Part shown: piece by piece, positions 10,801 through 20,200 of the stretch
How positions within the stretch are numbered: the stretch's first letter is position 1
How the letters are laid out: each line of letters begins with the position of its first letter
Assembly (NCBI RefSeq): GCF_904848165.1
Contig: NZ_LR884459.1
Coordinates: 1,612,001-1,676,000 of the forward strand
Length of the DNA: 64,000 nucleotides
Source: Psychrobacter arenosus
GTDB lineage: Bacteria > Pseudomonadota > Gammaproteobacteria > Pseudomonadales > Moraxellaceae
Reading direction: 5' to 3'
Notes under the pieces: model-generated
What the model was told of the DNA's origin: nothing
Seen by the model: the letters and a program-made list of their open reading frames with translations, nothing else
Database searches by the model: none
Made by a program: the position numbers and the translations under genes

Positions 10801-10942
10801 CAAACAAAATCAACAGGTTAATAAAGAAGACGCAGTATATTCTGCCCTTGCAAAAATCCAACCTGATGAGCTGAGTCCTAAAGAAGCGCATGATTTACTT
10901 TATCAATTGCAGCAACTAGCCAGTGTTCAGACACATTTGTGA
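7805..10942 (+). CDS. mutS: DNA mismatch repair protein MutS, with low-complexity insertions
   Basis: Recognises base mismatches and small loops and starts methyl-directed or related repair. The mismatch-reading Phe-x-Glu is in [12 protein letters not shown] near residue 55. The ATPase domain has Walker [10 protein letters not shown] near residue 750, Walker [14 protein letters not shown] near residue 830 and FATHYFELT. At 1045 residues it is about 190 longer than E. coli MutS (853). The excess is in polar low-complexity stretches near 120-158 (Ser/Asn/Lys), near 475-520 (Asn/Thr/Asp) and in the C-terminal tail near 935-1010. These lie between conserved blocks, and all catalytic motifs are intact. 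No clear ribosome binding site precedes either the ATG at 7805 or the in-frame ATG at 7820. Confidence 0.97.
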   Translation: MARNFMTDPHNSQNILTIAGQTYDLALHTPMMVQYLTMKAQYPHALLLYRMGDFYELFFEDAKLAAQLLDITLTRRGTDKAGNTIAMAGVPFHAADSYMARLIAAGQTVVVCEQVEETEDKQSSANNDLNNACSSSTQPGNKQPIDKKPDSKKGIMHREVVRTLTAGTLTDDALIAPDKTPTVVAIDLALPKARQVNNPSYQAAISQLDLAAGKVVTQALTASSAADLQSQMLTVLARFAPSECIISEAIQETWQRWLASQLDCPLITVAAADFHPTHAPATLCQQFAVRQLDGLGIADQPLIQTSCAALIHYARQTQQRQIPHVNQLIHEHSEDYLIIDAGSQRNLELFAPASAQGTALISVLNYCKTAMGKRLLQQQLKRPLRQRSTINQRLDAIDGLLNHTGKQLDDLQDTLAGIADIERISGRIGLATAKPRDLARLGESITYAATLQKQLVVAGIDPTATGLLPSLLSQLPNMQNTANVETNVNNDANTLPNTEMSDDLDDLAADEQNPQPLTSLAVAQLIQRAIVPEPPAHIRDGGMIANGYDVEFDRLTHLHDNIEQTLDEMAAAVREQYHLSSLKVGFNKVSGFYFELPKSQAASAPEHFIRRQTLKNCERFITDELKTIETEYLGAQTLALAKEKQLYNELLSTLSTALPILQQLSQTIAQLDVLINWSVLAQQYQWQRPTLVEGEQQPSLEIIQGRHVVVEAAIAQTDSAKKSRSTAQYFVANDCALGSDAHPERLLLITGPNMGGKSTYMRQTALIVLLACCGSFVPAESATIGDIDRIFTRIGSADDLAGGKSTFMVEMIETAHILNLASEKSLVLMDEVGRGTSTTDGLAIAHACVQQLAQMGCLTLFATHYFELTQLTQQADLANHIRNVHVAASEIDGQLLLLHKIKDGAANSSFGLHVAKMAGIPQQVLVTAEHYLQAQLKQTHSDSMNNDNSENKQLLHEKNDLAKSWTADMVAQPELDYGTSDYTADNLTTNEKDLPVTQTKQNQQVNKEDAVYSALAKIQPDELSPKEAHDLLYQLQQLASVQTHL

Positions 10943-11020
10943 AATCAGGTGTAAAAGAGTAAAATACGCCATTAAATTATATTAAACCCTGCTGATACAA
11001 ACCCTAAGGTAGCCATCGCT

Positions 11021-11344
11021 ATGACCTTTGTCGTGACTGATAACTGCATCCGCTGCAAATATACTGACTGTGTCGAAGTCTGCCCTGTCGACTGCTTTTA
11101 TGAAGGCCCAAACTTCTTGGTCATCCACCCAGACGAGTGTATCGACTGTGCCCTATGTGAGCCTGAGTGCCCAGCCAATGCGATCTTTTCAGAAGACGAA
11201 GTGCCGAAGGGTCAAGAAGCCTTTATTGAATTAAATGCTGAGCTTGCGGAAGAGTGGCCGAACATCACTGAGATGGGTGATAAGCTGCCGGATGCTGAGA
11301 AGTGGGATGGTGTTGAGGGTAAGATTCAGTATTTGGAGCGTTAG
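11021..11344 (+). CDS. fdxA: 7Fe ferredoxin FdxA
   Basis: 107-residue electron carrier of the Azotobacter FdI/FdxA type. The N-terminal cluster region has Cys9, Cys12, Cys17, Cys21 and Cys25 with the spacing of a [3Fe-4S] plus [4Fe-4S] ferredoxin. A second Cys block is [12 protein letters not shown] at about residues 40-51. The C-terminal 50 residues are the acidic extension typical of the family. Cytoplasmic. It lies 78 bases after mutS on the same strand and is followed by a terminator at 11376-11413. The mutS-fdxA adjacency is seen in other gammaproteobacteria, but no functional link is implied. Confidence 0.96.
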   Translation: MTFVVTDNCIRCKYTDCVEVCPVDCFYEGPNFLVIHPDECIDCALCEPECPANAIFSEDEVPKGQEAFIELNAELAEEWPNITEMGDKLPDAEKWDGVEGKIQYLER

Positions 11345-11375
11345 AGTTTTATTTAATTCCTTTCTTGTCTGAAGA

Positions 11376-11413
11376 CAATAAAACCAGTGAAGTATAAGCT
11401 GGTTTTATTGTTT
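11376..11413. terminator. Bidirectional terminator between fdxA and the pilus locus
   Basis: A 12-bp stem: CAATAAAACCAG (11376-11387) pairs with CTGGTTTTATTG (11399-11410) around an 11-base loop, followed by TTT. It sits between the convergent fdxA and tfpX/Z-like genes. Confidence 0.8.
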
Positions 11414-11463
11414 AACAGATATAATATTATTATTGTGAGTTTATTTCATATAAATGACAGATA

Positions 11464-12201
11464 TTACCAAGGTCTTAAATCTACAATAGCTACGACGGCT
11501 CCATTTGCCTTTCTATTAATAAGTACTGTCATATCTTGAGCAGATGCCTCTAATGGTAAAAAGCTATCAGCTTGCGGATACTTCTGTAACACCTTTTTAA
11601 CTGTATCAGCTGTATTGTATTCTATTAATTTAGATAGTTCTGAGCTATTACTGACTATCAATGGTCGAGCATTTTCAAAGTCACGATAAAGCTTTGGTCG
11701 TTGTGCCGGTCTTATACCGTACTTAGTTTCAGTTATAAACATATCAACACCCTCTTCTACAGTCAGGTTTGCGATTTGTACATAGCGATATTTCGGTCCT
11801 GTCTTAGGCAATAGCATTATATGATCTGGATCCTCAATTAACTCATTTGCCCCCACTAGCTCAAACCTATCTGCTACATAAGCAATCCATACTGGACGAG
11901 CCTCATAAGTAGAGTATAAACCATAGCCTAAAGCACTTAACTGGATGATAGCAATAACTAGCAAATCATTTCTTAGGGTCCTTTTATATTTTTTATAAAC
12001 GATAAAGGTAAGTAGTGGTCCTAAGACTAAGTCTACTGAGAGTATTATTACAAATATCTTAAATACCCCTGTTGCTTTAAATAAAGGTGCTGCGTACCAA
12101 ATTTGTGTAATTATCAGATAACATAATATAGCTAAGATTATACTTATTGCTAAGTGAATACTCATGGCCTTTAATTTATCTTTTAGCAAGGTTGTTACCA
12201 T
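11464..12201 (-). CDS. TfpX/TfpZ-family type IV pilin accessory protein
   Basis: 245 residues with four N-terminal hydrophobic segments (about 14-32, 42-70, 82-100) and a periplasmic C-terminal part. The opening (LKAMSIHLAISIILAILCYLIITQIWY, with FKATGVFKIFVIILSVDLVLGPLLTFIVY) matches the TfpX/TfpZ/FimB-like accessory proteins encoded next to pilA in Pseudomonas and Moraxellaceae. These affect assembly or stability of their cognate pilin; the mechanism is not settled. Ribosome binding site AGGA is eight bases before the ATG. It is the last gene of a three-gene block downstream of pilA, 39 bases after the spermidine-synthase-like gene. AT-rich relative to flanking core genes. Confidence 0.85.
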   Translation of the reverse strand: MVTTLLKDKLKAMSIHLAISIILAILCYLIITQIWYAAPLFKATGVFKIFVIILSVDLVLGPLLTFIVYKKYKRTLRNDLLVIAIIQLSALGYGLYSTYEARPVWIAYVADRFELVGANELIEDPDHIMLLPKTGPKYRYVQIANLTVEEGVDMFITETKYGIRPAQRPKLYRDFENARPLIVSNSSELSKLIEYNTADTVKKVLQKYPQADSFLPLEASAQDMTVLINRKANGAVVAIVDLRPW

Positions 12202-12240
12202 GTAATGATTCCTAAGTAAGAAAATTACCTTTCCCGTAAA

Positions 12241-13734
12241 TTAGAGAGATTGATAATAGTATCTGTCAAGTATCGGTAAATCATCTGAATGAACTTTTTG
12301 ATTCCTGCTAAAAAATTTTGCTTGACTAAGTTGTTTACCTTCACCGCAAGGAAAATTGCATAATAAAATATTTTGTAGTTCTGTAGTGTCATTATGAGTA
12401 ATGATGAATGCAGAATCTCCAAAAGCCTCCTGCCATGTATTTAAAAGCGCCTGAGTATAAGCATGATTAAGACTTGGTCTGCCTATAATATTAGCCATAA
12501 TATATTTACTTGCAACCTTAAAACTTTTTAAAGCTTCAATAGTATAAATATTGCCTGCGACATATTTACCTTGAAACGTATCAATTAACATATAATCATA
12601 ATGATTATTTTTATGACGTATTAGGTAGCCTCTAGCATCCTCTCTCACGAATTTGATATTATGTGCTATAGGGCCTTTAAAGAAGTGCATCTCAACTATA
12701 TCTTTTAAGCCTTTATCAATATCAATCACCGTTATCTTCATTTTAGGGTTTTTATGTGCAATTTCAGTAGGAATAGCCATCCCTGCACCTCCTAAAAAGA
12801 TAAGACGTTTTGACGATATTTTTTGTATTTCTTCGACAGCCTTTTTACCGTACCAACTGCAACTTTTTTCCGTTGCATATATCCAACAACTGCTAATCGT
12901 TTTCCGCGGCATGTCAGAGATAGTTACCGCTGACTTTCCATCAATTATAGTATTATTAATAAACCAAGCACCCATGGTTGTTTGGTAACCAGTATCTGTC
13001 TTATTAGTAATAATGAAAACTAGCGTTGCCGCCAAAGCTAAGAGAGACAAAATAAAGTTTTTGTAGCTTTTCCGAACAAAATTTTTATTTCTATTCTTGG
13101 CTAAATTATAATTGTATTTCGTAGCTAATGCAGTACACAACCATGCACTTAAAGTAAGGGATGCAATAAATACAGCTAAGCTACTCAATAAACCAATATA
13201 AGGTAATAACAGTATAGGTGTGACTTTCGAGCCAAGCACACTGCCAATAGTAGTAGTCGCAACCATGACACCTGCATTTTTACCAGCGTCAATCTGGTCA
13301 TCATCCTCATTGACCAATGTCAAAAATTGCGTAATTAGCGGAATACTCATAGACCCAAATGCTAACCCTACGCCAAATACTAATCCCACTCCTACAGCAG
13401 CAATTATTGGATTATCAGTAGATAAGGTAATCAACTCTAATAACGTTAACTGAGTCATGCAAGCAATGGTATGGGAAACTACAGAGAGTGCTAATACAAA
13501 ACCTGCCTGTGACAATGCTCGTTTTGGAGACTTTATATTCTGAGACAGCCTACCGCCATACCAATACCCTATGGCTATCGCTATCAATACTAAAGCTAAG
13601 ATAATACCCGTGATTGATATAGATGAGCCTATATAAATTGCTGAGATTCGGATAGCATAAATCTCAATACCTAGTCCAGCAAAACCTTCTAATAACGCAA
13701 TAGCAAGACAAATCCATATTATATTTTTAGGCAT
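12241..13734 (-). CDS. Polytopic membrane protein with spermidine-synthase-like C-terminal domain
   Basis: 497 residues. Residues about 1-250 hold seven or eight transmembrane helices. Residues about 285-490 form a Rossmann methyltransferase-type fold related to polyamine aminopropyltransferases. The SAM/dcSAM-binding loop appears as RLIFLGGAGMAIP, the acidic strand end as TVIDID, and the later motifs as REDARGYL and YDYMLIDTF. Canonical SpeE has a second Asp in its DSTDP-like motif; here the motif reads IDTFQG, so true spermidine synthesis is doubtful. It lies in the pilA-linked block between a serine hydrolase and TfpX/Z, suggesting a pilin-related role (inference). AT-rich. Confidence 0.8.
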   Translation of the reverse strand: MPKNIIWICLAIALLEGFAGLGIEIYAIRISAIYIGSSISITGIILALVLIAIAIGYWYGGRLSQNIKSPKRALSQAGFVLALSVVSHTIACMTQLTLLELITLSTDNPIIAAVGVGLVFGVGLAFGSMSIPLITQFLTLVNEDDDQIDAGKNAGVMVATTTIGSVLGSKVTPILLLPYIGLLSSLAVFIASLTLSAWLCTALATKYNYNLAKNRNKNFVRKSYKNFILSLLALAATLVFIITNKTDTGYQTTMGAWFINNTIIDGKSAVTISDMPRKTISSCWIYATEKSCSWYGKKAVEEIQKISSKRLIFLGGAGMAIPTEIAHKNPKMKITVIDIDKGLKDIVEMHFFKGPIAHNIKFVREDARGYLIRHKNNHYDYMLIDTFQGKYVAGNIYTIEALKSFKVASKYIMANIIGRPSLNHAYTQALLNTWQEAFGDSAFIITHNDTTELQNILLCNFPCGEGKQLSQAKFFSRNQKVHSDDLPILDRYYYQSL

Positions 13735-13813
13735 ATATTCGACTCACTATTGACATCTAACTGTTCCTTTCTTATAAATAATCACATCAACACCTATAAA
13801 GTTTAAGATTTAT

Positions 13814-14980
13814 CTACTCTTGCAGTCTTAGCTCATAGATTCTTTTGACTAATTGCGGCACTTGACCTGATGTTCTCTTTACATTAGTAAGCATTGTCAT
13901 AACTCCACCCTTATTGTCTATAACCAATAAGGCTGACACTGTAGACATACTCCCGTCTCGCCAGAAAAATCTTAGACGTGGACTAGGACTGTATTCATAA
14001 CCCATATAGCCATGACAACCTTTAATCACTGATGTATTACACCAACTCTCTATAGGTTTAGTTAAGATATTAGGGGATTTAGACTTCTCCATATTGTATA
14101 CGATAAGAGCTAGTGAGGGCGCATCACCGTAAAGTCCAGCAACAGAAGCCAATGCCTCATAATTATAGTCAGGATTTAATTTTGTAATAGCGCTGTGTTG
14201 GCTTGGTAAACCAATATCATCTGTAACGAAATCGAAGTTATTAAAATCGTTTAAATGATAGCGTATTTTAAGAATATTTTGATAAGGCTGATTATACTTC
14301 TCTTCAGCTATTCGCGATAGTAAACAATAGCCAGTATTAGAATAGGCCATCCTTTCATCAGGATTAAACTGCAGACTAATAGTAGCTAGCTTCTCGACAT
14401 GGCTTGGACACCATGGCTGAGGCTCAAACATATCATCATTCACCCCAATCTTTGCACGATCAAAGCCAGCTCTGTGCTCCAACAGATGTCGAATACGGAT
14501 ATTTCTAACGCGTGGGTCGTTATAAGAAATATCTTGTAGCTCAGGCAAAATATCAACTAGCTTATCTTCCAAACTTAACTTATCTTGACGAACTAAATCT
14601 AAAATAAGATCTGAGACAAATGTTTTAGAAACGCTAGCAAACTGATAAGCCGTTGTAGGCGTTACTTGTGGTAGCTCAGAAAATTTATGAACCCACCCAG
14701 AAACACAAGTTGATAATGTACCATTAGGTGAAATATAAGCTAATGAAAAGCCAATTAGTGGATCATGACTTTCCTGCTTTATTAATTCAATACTCGTTTT
14801 GCGCAACCACTCTGTATCACCTTCACAGCGTAGGTTATACTCTAATCTTTGTTGTTGATACCATTGATACGTTTGCTCGGGATAGGGAGAGCGATCTACA
14901 ACTATGATAAATATGCAATAGATAAAGATTAAGCTTATAAGCTTGTTTAACATTGATTTTGATTTGTGAGGTTTATTCAT
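13814..14980 (-). CDS. Membrane-anchored serine hydrolase (class C beta-lactamase/penicillin-binding fold)
   Basis: 388 residues from the ATG at 14980. One N-terminal membrane anchor (about 11-28) is followed by a periplasmic beta-lactamase-family domain. The SxxK motif is Ser116-Val-Ser-Lys119 in FASVSKT, and the YxN motif is Tyr213-Ser-Asn215 in MAYSNTGY. Such proteins include D-amino-acid peptidases, esterases and transpeptidase-like enzymes; the substrate cannot be told. A TTG start 13 codons upstream would fall inside the pilA terminator, so the ATG with AGGA upstream is preferred. It is the first gene after pilA in an AT-rich block that ends with the TfpX/Z gene. Its placement suggests action on pilin or cell wall at the pilus (inference). 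Confidence 0.85.
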   Translation of the reverse strand: MNKPHKSKSMLNKLISLIFIYCIFIIVVDRSPYPEQTYQWYQQQRLEYNLRCEGDTEWLRKTSIELIKQESHDPLIGFSLAYISPNGTLSTCVSGWVHKFSELPQVTPTTAYQFASVSKTFVSDLILDLVRQDKLSLEDKLVDILPELQDISYNDPRVRNIRIRHLLEHRAGFDRAKIGVNDDMFEPQPWCPSHVEKLATISLQFNPDERMAYSNTGYCLLSRIAEEKYNQPYQNILKIRYHLNDFNNFDFVTDDIGLPSQHSAITKLNPDYNYEALASVAGLYGDAPSLALIVYNMEKSKSPNILTKPIESWCNTSVIKGCHGYMGYEYSPSPRLRFFWRDGSMSTVSALLVIDNKGGVMTMLTNVKRTSGQVPQLVKRIYELRLQE

Positions 14981-15017
14981 TAATATATTATTTCCTAAAA
15001 TTAATAAGTTTAATAAC

Positions 15018-15055
15018 AAAAAAAGAAGAGCATCATTAAACGCTCTTCTTTTTTT
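15018..15055. terminator. Strong hairpin terminator after pilA
   Basis: A 14-bp stem: A-run plus GAAGAGC (15018-15031) pairs with GCTCTTC plus T-run (15042-15055) around a 10-base loop. It ends the pilA transcript and works in either direction. Only about 37 bases separate it from the serine hydrolase start, so the downstream genes may depend on readthrough. Confidence 0.9.
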
Positions 15056-15115
15056 AAAACTTACGAATCATAATAATTAATAGATACTCAGTTTACATTA
15101 AGTTCAATCTATATT

Positions 15116-15649
15116 TTATTTTGCTGGTTCTACTGCTGTCGCTGCTGCACGGCAAGAAGCTGGAACATATTTGTTATCACCGTCAAATGAGCAAGCCCAA
15201 GTACGGATAGGAGTATTTGAACCTGATACGTAATCATTAGCTGTCATAGGAGTTCCAGGAGTACCATTTTCGCCAAGGGTTTTATATGGAGTTAGTGACA
15301 CTGCCTTACCGTTTACAGCATTGCCAATATTTTGCGCATATACAGAAATTTTACCATCTGCAGTAGTTGTTAACTTCTCAACATATTTACTATTTACAGG
15401 TACAGCATCACCGTCCGCACCAGCAGTTTCTCCACATCCCCAACTATTATCAGTAGGAGCTTGAGGTAAGCCTGAGTCAGCCGCTTCAGAAATAGTATTC
15501 TTACAAGTTGTCCCCGCTAATACTACCTCAGACATTTTAGCGCGTGCCGTATAATCCTGATAAGCAGGAAGAGCGATAGCAGCCAGAATACCAATAATAG
15601 CGATGACGATCATCAATTCGATAAGGGTAAAACCTTTTTGAGCGTTCAT
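15116..15649 (-). CDS. pilA: Type IV major pilin PilA
   Basis: 177-residue type IVa prepilin. The short leader MNAQKG is cleaved after Gly6 by PilD; the mature N-terminus [24 protein letters not shown] includes Glu5 (Glu11 of the precursor). Four cysteines (49, 72, 153, 166) could form two disulfides, the last pair closing the C-terminal D-loop. The sequence ends AATAVEPAK, without the terminal Ser used for glycosylation by TfpO-type systems. Ribosome binding site AAGGA lies six bases before the ATG. It has its own sigma-54-type promoter (15779-15793), upstream repeats (15951-16040) and its own terminator. It lies downstream of the minor pilin operon. Confidence 0.95.
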   Translation of the reverse strand: MNAQKGFTLIELMIVIAIIGILAAIALPAYQDYTARAKMSEVVLAGTTCKNTISEAADSGLPQAPTDNSWGCGETAGADGDAVPVNSKYVEKLTTTADGKISVYAQNIGNAVNGKAVSLTPYKTLGENGTPGTPMTANDYVSGSNTPIRTWACSFDGDNKYVPASCRAAATAVEPAK

Positions 15650-15778
15650 AATGCATCCTTTTTGAGTAAAGAAGATAATATCTAAGCAATACCGTCAATT
15701 AAGCTAACTGGTGAATCCTCTAAGATTTTATCCTAATAAGTAATTTTCGAGTTTTAGGCTCTTGTTATAAACTATGTT

Positions 15779-15793
15779 GCAGGTTATATGCCA
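15779..15793 (-). promoter_or_regulatory. Sigma-54 (RpoN) -24/-12 promoter of pilA
   Basis: On the minus strand the site reads TGGCATATAACCTGC. The invariant GG (15790-15791) and GC (15779-15780) have the required 10-base separation; it deviates from consensus at the T of TGGCAC and the first T of TTGC. Transcription would start near 15767, giving a leader of about 118 bases. Type IV pilin genes of Pseudomonas and Moraxella are known to use RpoN with PilR. Confidence 0.75.
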
Positions 15794-15950
15794 ACTGTGT
15801 ATTAACTTGTGCATATTATTACTATTCATCAGTCTTGTCTAATACTTGCTAAATAATGCTCCGATTAATGGTAGCTAATGAAAGATAAAATTTAATCTCT
15901 AATATTAATTTAAGTTTTGACTATCTCAGTCTAGATTTTAAGAAGTTTAT

Positions 15951-16040
15951 AGTGACGAAATACGTCACTTACTGACAATTTACGTCACTCATAGATATTT
16001 AGGTTAACATAACGTCACTTTTCGTACAGAAATTGTCACT
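15951..16040. promoter_or_regulatory. Phased ACGTCACT repeats upstream of the pilA promoter (candidate activator sites)
   Basis: ACGTCACT occurs at 15962-15969, 15982-15989 and 16012-16019, and TTGTCACT at 16033-16040. Spacings are 20, 30 and 21 bases, about two, three and two helical turns, so all copies face the same side of DNA. The first two are full dyads, TGAC-N7-GTCA (15953-15967 and 15973-15987). They lie about 180-260 bases upstream of the -12 element, as expected for enhancer sites of a sigma-54 activator. PilR is the likely but unproven ligand. Confidence 0.65.
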
Positions 16041-16095
16041 AAAGAATTGCTATGGAAATCTAGCTAGTGTGAACAAATACTTCAGCTAATTAATG

Positions 16096-16587
16096 TTATT
16101 TATTCCATTCGTCTGCCATACCGCATTCACTCACACTATTTATAATACGACACTTGGTGCCATTCGCTGCCAAGGTTAATTTACCATCTCCAGTCTGTCC
16201 AGCAGTTGGCGCTGCTGTAATAGTCCACTTCCCACTAGTAAGTTTAGTGCCATCAGCAGTAGTTGAGATAGGAGTAATAGCAATTGTATATGCAGCAGAT
16301 CCTTGACGAGGAAAGTTACCTGCTAGCCCATCAATCTTGACACTAGTGTAACTACCTGTAGCTAGCTTTTTTGCTTCGATACTACTGGCAATATTTTGCA
16401 TTTCCGCCATCATATCAGCGCGTTTAGATTTCACCGTATAACTCTTATAGCTAGGCACAGCGATAGCTGCTAATACCCCAATGATAGCTATTACGATCAT
16501 CATTTCAATTAGAGTAAAGCCCGCTAAATTAGATTTGCCCTGATAATGTACGTGAGGCTGAGTAATTTGTAATGAATCTTTTAGCAT
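16096..16587 (-). CDS. PilE-like minor type IV pilin (second copy)
   Basis: 163-residue prepilin. A 23-residue leader ends at Gly23; the mature part begins [40 protein letters not shown], the ComP/PilE style of minor pilin, with Glu at mature position 5. The C-terminal domain has two cysteines (TKCRIINSVSEC), a probable disulfide. The ATG directly follows the stop codon of the preceding gene (TAAATG), so translation is probably coupled. In the Pseudomonas/Acinetobacter operon, PilE caps the cluster after PilY1; here two such genes follow PilY1. Confidence 0.87.
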   Translation of the reverse strand: MLKDSLQITQPHVHYQGKSNLAGFTLIEMMIVIAIIGVLAAIAVPSYKSYTVKSKRADMMAEMQNIASSIEAKKLATGSYTSVKIDGLAGNFPRQGSAAYTIAITPISTTADGTKLTSGKWTITAAPTAGQTGDGKLTLAANGTKCRIINSVSECGMADEWNK

Positions 16588-17232
16588 TTACCAAGTCTCC
16601 GAGTTACTGGTACCGCAATTGGTTGAGGCGAGGTTAATGTTATCGTCATTGGTAAGACATTGAACCCCTATACTGGTCAGCATGATACGACGACCTGTAC
16701 TAACAGGACCATCCTCATTTGGAATAGCTAACATCTTCCACCCTCTACCAATAGCTGTATTTACATCCGTGTCTGCAGTTACCAAACTCTTACTAGTATC
16801 CGTGCTATCAACTAAAAAAATCTGATATTTTTCGGTGCTTGTCACCCCTTGCTTTGGCGTCGGTACATTGATGACTTTGCTATTAGAATCATAGCAATAA
16901 TTGCCAGTGGCACAAACGTTGTCACCACGCTCAGGCATAAAACCTTTGTAAGTCAAGCGGGATGCGCGCCAGCTCTCTAGCTGTAGCTCTAGCTGTTTCA
17001 TCTGGGCTTGCGTCTCTTTTTCTGCATTCTTTATCACATAGCGACGATAGGAAGGAATAGCGATCGCAGCTAAAATAGCCACAATCATTATGACTATCAT
17101 TAGCTCTATTAGGGTGAATCCATACTGCGCCAAAATACCACTATGATGACTTCTACCATCTCTAGCTTTCTTAGTATGTAATGTCACTGGCAGATACTGA
17201 GCAAATATACTTCTCATATCAGTTAGCTTCAT
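16588..17232 (-). CDS. pilE: PilE-like minor type IV pilin (first copy)
   Basis: 214-residue prepilin with Gly38 before [40 protein letters not shown], matching the PilE minor pilin family that joins the PilY1-PilVWX-FimU priming complex. Glu is at mature position 5. The globular part carries four cysteines (about 131-138 and near the C-terminus). The ATG at 17232 overlaps the end of pilY1 by 14 bases; an in-frame ATG at 17217 is an alternative and would shorten the unusually long leader by five residues. Co-transcribed with pilY1 and the next pilin gene. Confidence 0.87.
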   Translation of the reverse strand: MKLTDMRSIFAQYLPVTLHTKKARDGRSHHSGILAQYGFTLIELMIVIMIVAILAAIAIPSYRRYVIKNAEKETQAQMKQLELQLESWRASRLTYKGFMPERGDNVCATGNYCYDSNSKVINVPTPKQGVTSTEKYQIFLVDSTDTSKSLVTADTDVNTAIGRGWKMLAIPNEDGPVSTGRRIMLTSIGVQCLTNDDNINLASTNCGTSNSETW

Positions 17233-20200
17233 ACCATTTCGTAGGATTCAAGATGAAGCGCTCGTTAAATACGATAGAAGCCATCGTACCATCTCCTCCA
17301 TCTTTCTTAGTAGTATCTGTAGGATAAGCTGGATTACTACCAGTAGTGTTACTTGGGTTATTACCTTTTTTATTATCCTCGCCGTAATCAACACTACTAT
17401 TAGCTCTCTGGCTTAGAGTCTGCGTACCTAGCAGTACTTTAGCTGATTTATTAGTGCTATTCATAGCGCCTAAAGACAGTTCTTGAATGCCCTTCCCGGC
17501 TGGGAAATAGCCCCCAGTGCCAGTCACCGAAGTATCATCCATACATATGCCATAAGGTAGGCAATATAACTGTTGTTCTGAAGAGCCTAACACTTGAGCA
17601 TCACAGGTATTGGTAGTGCCTGTATTAGCATTACGATCATAAACGCTCATAAAAAGATTACTATCTACGACTCTATAATCACCCACCGACTTGACGTTTT
17701 TAATGCCTTCAAATCCAGCGAAGCGTGTCAGTGGATAATACCAACCTTTTTCACCTCCTGTAATTAAACCAGTCATTACAGTGACTTTTTTCTTACAAGC
17801 ATCTGAATAGGTCAAGCTACCATCCGCAGCACTCTTCTTAGGAGGACAGTATTTACCGTAGAGCGTACTATCTGTACTTATTGCTGCTGAAGAGAGCTTT
17901 TGTGACCCAAGTTTAACCAAGTTGGATTCGGTCAAATCCTTTAAACTGACGTCAACATAGTCATTACTAGGAGCTGTTTTCTTATCAAGGATAGTCGACT
18001 CGGTAATCTCGGTATCCATAATGCCATAAACTCTGTTGGCATAATCATTACTGTCACGCTGCTCTGATAAAGGTGAGCTACGATCTCCTGAAGCGATATT
18101 CACAAGGGCAAATAGTTGGTTATTTTTACCCTCATAAAAGCTAACTACAGGTCGATTATAAAAACGATAAGCTAAATGCTTCTTATTTGTAGGTAATTCA
18201 GCAGCTGAATTAAGTAAACGAACCACTCGGACATTCTCAAATTTCTCTCCTGACTTATTAATAAAGTCAGCACGAAACAAGTTGCCGCCTAAATCTGCAA
18301 AGTATAAGTGATCAAATAAACCATCATTATCACCATCTAGAGCCGTAATTCCACCTACGATACTGTGATTTTCTGGATTATCCCATTGCCATTTCTTATC
18401 ACCTGTTTTGGCATCGGCAATATAGACAGAACTGCCTTTTGTTCTTCGAGTTGCTACTGTTGGTGGCACGAATAGAGAGTTTTCGTACTGCATATCATAG
18501 CCACCACCAAACGCAATCACATCTAGATTTTTGCTAGCAGCAGCCGTAGGATTAATACGGCCGACCGTTACCGTACTCCAGATTTGTCCCACATTATTGT
18601 AGTCATTGTTGACGACAGTCGCTAATGTGCCACTATTATTCTTATGCAAGACAGGACTACTATTACTCATATCTGGAGTGATACTAAATAATACCTTTGG
18701 AGTCGCTTTCTCAGTCAAATCTAATGCATAGAGGCCATCGCCACCCATACGGAAACCACCATAAGCTGACATAGCCACATAATTACTAGTGTTGATTAAA
18801 GAAGTATCAGCTGCAGTGGGTTTAAACAAGCCTACTTTACGAACTTTAGTAGCTGCTGCTCCAGTTCCCTTGGTTTCTACATCGTAATTATATTTAGCAT
18901 TGACTAACCAAGGCGCATCTATACCAAATTTTAAATCGCCTTTACTTTCATTTACTAATGCCTCTGGCTGTGTACGAAACATTTCTTGTAGTACTAAAGC
19001 CCACTCTTCTTGTCCTGTCTCAGCATTGGCCAGATGTAAGGCACCATCCATTGTCCCAAATAATAAGTAGTCTTCACGGCCACTAGGTAATATAGTGCCA
19101 TTTTCATCAACATTGGCACTATAAGATACCAAAGCTGGCTTTGAATGTAAGACGCCACCTAATACACGAGTTTCTTTAGTTGATACATATGGCGTCATAT
19201 CAATGTTGACTACCCCTGTTGTATCAGTCGTTTTATAGGGAATGTCGTACCCTAAAAAATTCAGTAAGATGCGTCGAGTTTCAAATTGGCCATAGTTAGG
19301 ATTTTTTTCATAGAGGTTATCTTGCAATTTTGGAAAACTGGCATCTGGTTTATTACTACTATTAACCCCGATTGCTACAAAGCCACTGCCATCACCAGAT
19401 CCATAACCAGTGGTATCGTAGTTTTCTACTAATACCTTTCTCGTACTAGTTGGCGAGCTACTATTTGGCGCCTTTAGTCGGGCGTAAAAGCCGCCACTTT
19501 GTATAGCGGCATTACCGCTAATATTAGTTGGAGTAGCAGTCCATACATCGGCAGCGCGGTCATTAAGATTGCCCTTAGCATCCGTATACAGTTGGTTATT
19601 GTTTTGGCCGTAAAGCGTACCGTTCTTAGTATTATACTTTTTTAGATTACCAGGCCAAACTACCAGGTTATCCGCTATTTTTGGCTCGAGCATAGGCAAG
19701 TAAGCGTAAGGTAGGGTAGTACTACTTTGATAAGGATCCTCTGGTACGCTAATGGTCCCTGCAGGTAAGGTATTAATTTTATCATTCAATGATAGGATAA
19801 AAGTTTTAAGACTGTTGCTGATATCTGCTGAGGACTGTGTATAGAAAAACCCACCATTACCATAGTCTTTACTCCCCCATTTACAAGCATTTTTAGCGTC
19901 TAAGTTTGGCGCTGCATCACAATCATAAACGCCATCTGAAATCTCAGGAATACCTGCAAAAGAAGAACCAAATCCCGATACTGCGGTCTTAATCTTAATA
20001 CCTACCGGATTAGTATTTGGATTATAAAGTCTTTTCGCATATTCGCCGATATATTCCCAACCGCCCGTCTCACCATCGAAAATATTAGACTGTAAAGCAG
20101 GAGATACTAAACCTCCACTAGGTAGGGTTGTACTCAAGTTGCCCTTAGCAGGCCCTAGTGATAGATTCATTATTTTACTAGCAATAATAGGTTTAGTAGA

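Noticed and set aside
12225..12422. 65-residue minus-strand frame inside the spermidine-synthase-like gene
   Set aside because: Entirely within the larger, domain-supported frame and lacking its own signals.
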